From the NCBI GenBank assembly GCA_938016265.1, contig CALLWB010000063.1, positions 1 to 36,559 on the forward strand: a DNA stretch of 36,559 nucleotides, read 5' to 3'. The notes under the pieces were generated by a model. It had not been told where the DNA came from. It made no database searches and was given only the letters and a program-made list of their open reading frames with translations. Below are positions 34,701 through 36,559 of this stretch, piece after piece. Origin of the DNA: an uncultured Saprospiraceae bacterium (GTDB lineage Bacteria > Bacteroidota > Bacteroidia > Chitinophagales > Saprospiraceae). Every line of letters starts with the position of its first letter. The stretch's first letter is position 1. The translations under genes and the position numbers were made by a program.

Positions 34701-35196
34701 GCTGGATTGGCAAACTGCTGCTGAAATCAATACGAAGCAGTTTGAAATAGAGCGCTCTACTGACGGCCTTATTTTCGAGTCCATTGGTATGGAATATGCG
34801 GCTGGGAATTCTAGTCAGACCACTGATTATTCGTTTGTGGATCGGCGTCCGATTTTTGGGACGGGCTATTATCGATTGCGGATGGTGGATTTGGATGGGG
34901 ATTTTTCTTATAGTGAAGTTGTTGCTGTTGTGACGGAGGTTTCCGAAAACAGCCTTTGGGTTGCTCCGAATCCAGCTGCTGGGTTGACGACGGTTTATTT
35001 GCATAGTAGGGAAGCTGGGGCGGTTGTTGTTCGGGTGGTTGATATTTCGGGAAAAATGGTGGGTCGGTATTCGGTTGACTTGGAGCGGGGGGAGAATGGT
35101 GTTTTGATTGATTTGGGATTGTTTCCTGTTGGAGTTTATACGGTATTTGTTGATGGAAGTTTGGAATTTGGTGGGGTGCGGGTGGTGAAGTTGTAG
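31747..35196 (+). CDS. Secreted zinc metalloprotease (reprolysin-like), T9SS type A cargo
   Basis: 1149 residues. The signal peptide is MFKYLNLKILFVFFLLINIS, cleaved near FGQ. Residues about 30-190 look like a propeptide. The metallopeptidase domain (about 205-400) has the zinc site HEIGHNFNAGH from residue 353 and a downstream IMDP Met-turn. This HExxHxxGxxH plus Met-turn arrangement is that of metzincins, closest to M12B reprolysin-like enzymes. A fibronectin type III-like segment follows, then a carbohydrate- or adhesin-like jelly-roll region (EEGFDDCALPFGWTT). Next is the linker common before Por sorting domains (LLPVELLNFEG). The last ~75 residues (WVAPNPAAGLTTVYLHS, DISGKMVG, FPVGVYTVFV, RVVKL) are a T9SS type A sorting domain. 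The protein is therefore exported through the outer membrane. Its substrate is unknown. Confidence 0.9.
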   Translation: MFKYLNLKILFVFFLLINISLFGQEARAPQTTIRGAIQSTAAANKLAAQFSDYSIYQISTKQLVQSLTATDFDGRVSFELEDQDVLILHLFENDLVANNYQGVAITSSGKVTVPSPVIRTYHGFVEGKPNKKVSLTVGEGFVYGFIEGDIESYYIEPLSRFLPSDAQQFIFYPKSAVQSQSVPCGVNASQNQHTFIQRSINQHSNNNNKTAACKEVELAIAHDFSMYSKYGSDVQLLFAYTIGVMNNVQANFRNVFDNDIEFKIVEQVAPICADCDPWTDSPDAGSLLLDFRNWGNDLQFNSNFDIGQFWTDRDFTGTVVGQAYVGGLCQERKYHVLQDYSTNADYIRVVAAHEIGHNFNAGHNNTASGNIMDPAVANVSSWGAGSIATINDFLQNVSCLAACGLDNCPGIENLTIGSTSPAAIDLNWTANSAGNYSVQIKNINTNKIIFGQIVSTTQLSVNSLSLCTDYEVSVASVCQGSLGPLSAAIYNTSYDAEINMVSGQPINCKNGFYDLELVMEHGGGTPSGFIVDLDGELHPYSYTNSPQTILLENLRATGEENIPVYIYNADYASAACQAIQFFDAPDPSCTFVFEEGFDDCALPFGWTTTNLVPSSGGYQSTWEFSDGDRFTSNYSPGTIDGSCMAYFDDDLYSSTGGVMELITPVLDLTLYETLVLEFDYDFHSFDGLKLPPYHSNNSSFNVEVYDGSSWINILSVTKPDTCFYADFWSCPPPRFVLDLDAYRNTNFQVRFIYDDDGQWAGAVGIDNFKIEGIPLCELPGDVHATTAILYADTECTDADGWTHYWNTNSESLLLSIKKNNDPNLFIEASDVRVGADFTTLTTRIAESVPYVQAPGGWEVLSRFWDVQLEEDQQPLYPVSVRFYYTPVELDALLAVDAETNTQADVRWFKFKTGSGIDPNPANGHLDAGAQDLVLLQADDFGSYAGSRYVEFEVTGFSGGGGGSAEALLPVELLNFEGAPSGEFVQLDWQTAAEINTKQFEIERSTDGLIFESIGMEYAAGNSSQTTDYSFVDRRPIFGTGYYRLRMVDLDGDFSYSEVVAVVTEVSENSLWVAPNPAAGLTTVYLHSREAGAVVVRVVDISGKMVGRYSVDLERGENGVLIDLGLFPVGVYTVFVDGSLEFGGVRVVKL

Positions 35197-35211
35197 GGTT
35201 GGTTTCATGAA

Positions 35212-35637
35212 TTAAATCTTTATTTTTTTATAGCATTCATAGTTCATTAGTGCCAAATTATTTTTAGCATATTCCTGATTTAGCCTTAACATTTTTTCAA
35301 TGCTCAAATTTGAGTTTTTGTAACCGCCAATGAAATACTGAATGTCTGTGTCAAAAAACAAGTAAAACGCGCATTTATAAAAAATAAACTCTACTGCTCT
35401 AAGGCTTGTGTTTTCTTCTATAAATACTAGTAGATTGTCTACGGTCTTTTTGTATCTGGCATTCATTGACATCGCCCTTTTCCTTCTTTTCATAATCCTT
35501 ACCGCATAATTCCCAACTTCTTCCGTATTAAAATAATAATCTTCCTTCTGTAAATGCAAGAGCAACTCATTTTGGAATGGTTTATTTTCTATGCAGTACT
35601 GTAGGATTTTTTTGTGGGTGTTGTTACTGTTTTCCAT
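35212..35637 (-). CDS. Unrecognised small protein, last gene of a three-gene operon
   Basis: 141 residues with no signal peptide. It is rich in Lys, Tyr and Asn and likely mostly helical (YNAVRIMKRRKR-type basic stretch in the first half, then AVEFIFYKCAFYLFFDTDIQYF, hydrophobic but interrupted by acidic residues). I do not recognise a family. It follows the 99-residue ORF by 18 bases and ends 15 bases from the convergent metalloprotease stop. Small, soluble, AT-rich genes packed this way are typical of Bacteroidota immunity or accessory clusters, but no toxin is visible in the window. Confidence 0.65.
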   Translation of the reverse strand: MENSNNTHKKILQYCIENKPFQNELLLHLQKEDYYFNTEEVGNYAVRIMKRRKRAMSMNARYKKTVDNLLVFIEENTSLRAVEFIFYKCAFYLFFDTDIQYFIGGYKNSNLSIEKMLRLNQEYAKNNLALMNYECYKKIKI

Positions 35638-35655
35638 ACTTCAGTTGACTAGGTA

Positions 35656-35955
35656 TTAGTGCTTCCAAAACTTCCACCATTGTTTTTTGACTTCTACAAT
35701 TTCTATTGTAGGTTCTAAATCGGAAACATAGTTTTTTATTACATTTCCTGAAGGATCAAATACATTATACTCACCTCCTGCCACTTCATTTTCCTTTATG
35801 AAATTAAATGCTTCTTCTTTTGTCTTAAAATAGAAATAATAATCCCCCTTGGTTTCATGCCGATTCCACCTTCTCCCATCTTTATGGAGTACTACTCCTG
35901 TTTTTGCTTCGCAGATGATTACTTTGTATAGATTTTGCTTGGAATTTTCTTCCAT
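35656..35955 (-). CDS. Unrecognised small soluble protein, middle gene of a three-gene operon
   Basis: 99 residues, no signal peptide or membrane helix. It reads YKVIICEAKTGVVLHKDGRR, then YYFYFKTKEEAFNFIKEN, and ends in a Trp-rich basic tail (KKQWWKFWKH). The alternating strands plus one helix suggest a small alpha/beta domain. I vaguely associate such sequences with immunity-protein clusters in Bacteroidota, but cannot name a family. It starts 27 bases after the stop of the 156-residue ORF and precedes the 141-residue ORF by 18 bases, so the three are probably one transcript. Confidence 0.65.
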   Translation of the reverse strand: MEENSKQNLYKVIICEAKTGVVLHKDGRRWNRHETKGDYYFYFKTKEEAFNFIKENEVAGGEYNVFDPSGNVIKNYVSDLEPTIEIVEVKKQWWKFWKH

Positions 35956-35982
35956 TGTTTAATTGATTTTCAATCTGGGTAA

Positions 35983-36453
35983 TCATGTTAACAAATTTAA
36001 TCTTGAAACAACTGGAAATTCAATAGCATCTAAATATTCATTAATCAATACCTCCCATTTACGCAAGAGAAAATTGACATTTTCCTCTAAGTCCAGGATC
36101 ACCAATTCAGCAGTATCATATGAGTTTTCTAGATCCTCCACCAAATCAAATCCGATAGTAAAACTCGACCAGCCAACTTCACCTTCAAATCTCCAATGAT
36201 CCGATTCTTTTACAATAACGAAGGACAGTCCTAGAGAATGCAAATCCGAGTTTACTGGTTTATGAAGATCTGCATTGATTCCCATTGTTAATGCAGGCCT
36301 TCCCTCTTCTTCCCAATTGCGAACTCCACATATGGTATCGAAATCCTTAAAGACCTTATAGCTTTCAAGCTTAGTAAGAATAGCATTAAAAGTTTTACTT
36401 ACCTTTCCAATGCTAACCAAAAATCTGCTTAATATAAGATCGTTCATTTCCAT
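35983..36453 (-). CDS. Unrecognised small soluble protein, first gene of a three-gene operon
   Basis: 156 residues from ATG at 36453 (or 154 from ATG at 36447). It is acidic and without signal peptide. The first third is helical (SKTFNAILTKLESYKVFKDF). A central strand-rich part follows (RPALTMGINADL; LGLSFVIVKES; WRFEGEVGWSSFTIGFD). The C-terminus is a helix (ENVNFLLRKWEVLINEYLD). I do not recognise the family. The length, acidity and alpha/beta look resemble polymorphic-toxin immunity proteins, which is only an impression. It is the first gene of the operon, and the next gene upstream lies outside the window. Confidence 0.65.
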   Translation of the reverse strand: MEMNDLILSRFLVSIGKVSKTFNAILTKLESYKVFKDFDTICGVRNWEEEGRPALTMGINADLHKPVNSDLHSLGLSFVIVKESDHWRFEGEVGWSSFTIGFDLVEDLENSYDTAELVILDLEENVNFLLRKWEVLINEYLDAIEFPVVSRLNLLT

Positions 36454-36559
36454 ACTATTTGATTTATCAGCAACACCTTCCTAATATAAACCATTTTTCA
36501 ACGGCAAATAAACAATTCCCCCCATCAACACCTATCAAACAACTATTATGGCGTGAATT

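Noticed and set aside
33355-35208. Long minus-strand frames opposite the metalloprotease C-terminal half
   Set aside because: They are antisense shadows; the plus frame carries the jelly-roll-like, linker and sorting-domain sequences.

Overview
The window looks like a chromosomal segment of a gliding Bacteroidota, most likely a Saprospiraceae/Lewinella-type organism. Three large secreted proteins end in type IX secretion sorting domains (one type A, two type B). One of them carries a long SprB-repeat array. A YtxJ-type bacillithiol protein is present, and several start sites are preceded by Bacteroidota -7 boxes (TAnnTTTG). The species assignment is an inference; no rRNA or tRNA gene was seen.

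Layout. 1-271 (-): start of a SAM methyltransferase cut by the window edge. 548-3749 (-): a compact cluster of patatin-like lipoprotein, MORN/YwqK-like protein and YtxJ. 3883-6876 (-): a type-B T9SS cargo with a possible amidotransferase-like N-terminal domain. 7184-7666 (-): a small membrane/coiled-coil protein split by an in-frame TAA. 7888-11247 (+): a two-gene beta-oxidation operon (thiolase, then hydratase/dehydrogenase). 11386-12096 (+): an AlkD-like DNA alkylation repair protein. 12115-13182 (-): an AlkB-type alkane monooxygenase, convergent with AlkD. 13260-13505 (-): a small membrane protein. 13597-13780: a long nested inverted repeat with no gene. 13864-15990 (-): an EF-G paralogue. 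16175-18415 (-): an RND/MMPL exporter. 18717-18813 (+): a possible small structured RNA. 18805-19311 (-): dihydrofolate reductase. 19412-26365 (-): a 2317-residue SprB-like adhesin. 26652-28199 (-): a CapA-family lipoprotein. 28332-29126 (-): thymidylate synthase. 29430-31262 (+): a UbiD-family decarboxylase. 31747-35196 (+): a T9SS type-A metalloprotease. 35212-36453 (-): an operon of three small unrecognised proteins.

How the genes fit together. The thiolase and FadB-like protein provide beta-oxidation. The nearby AlkB could feed it by hydroxylating alkanes or terminal methyl groups. ThyA and DHFR form the dTMP/folate cycle but are separated by CapA and the giant adhesin. The T9SS cargoes point to surface adhesion, gliding and extracellular proteolysis; the secretion machinery itself is not in the window.

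The least ordinary items are the TAA-split coiled-coil gene, the nested palindrome at 13597-13780, the terminator-tailed RNA-like structure beside folA, the enzyme-like domain at the front of a secreted adhesin-type protein, and the small-ORF operon at the right edge. I did not find a clear multi-gene system that I would call new.
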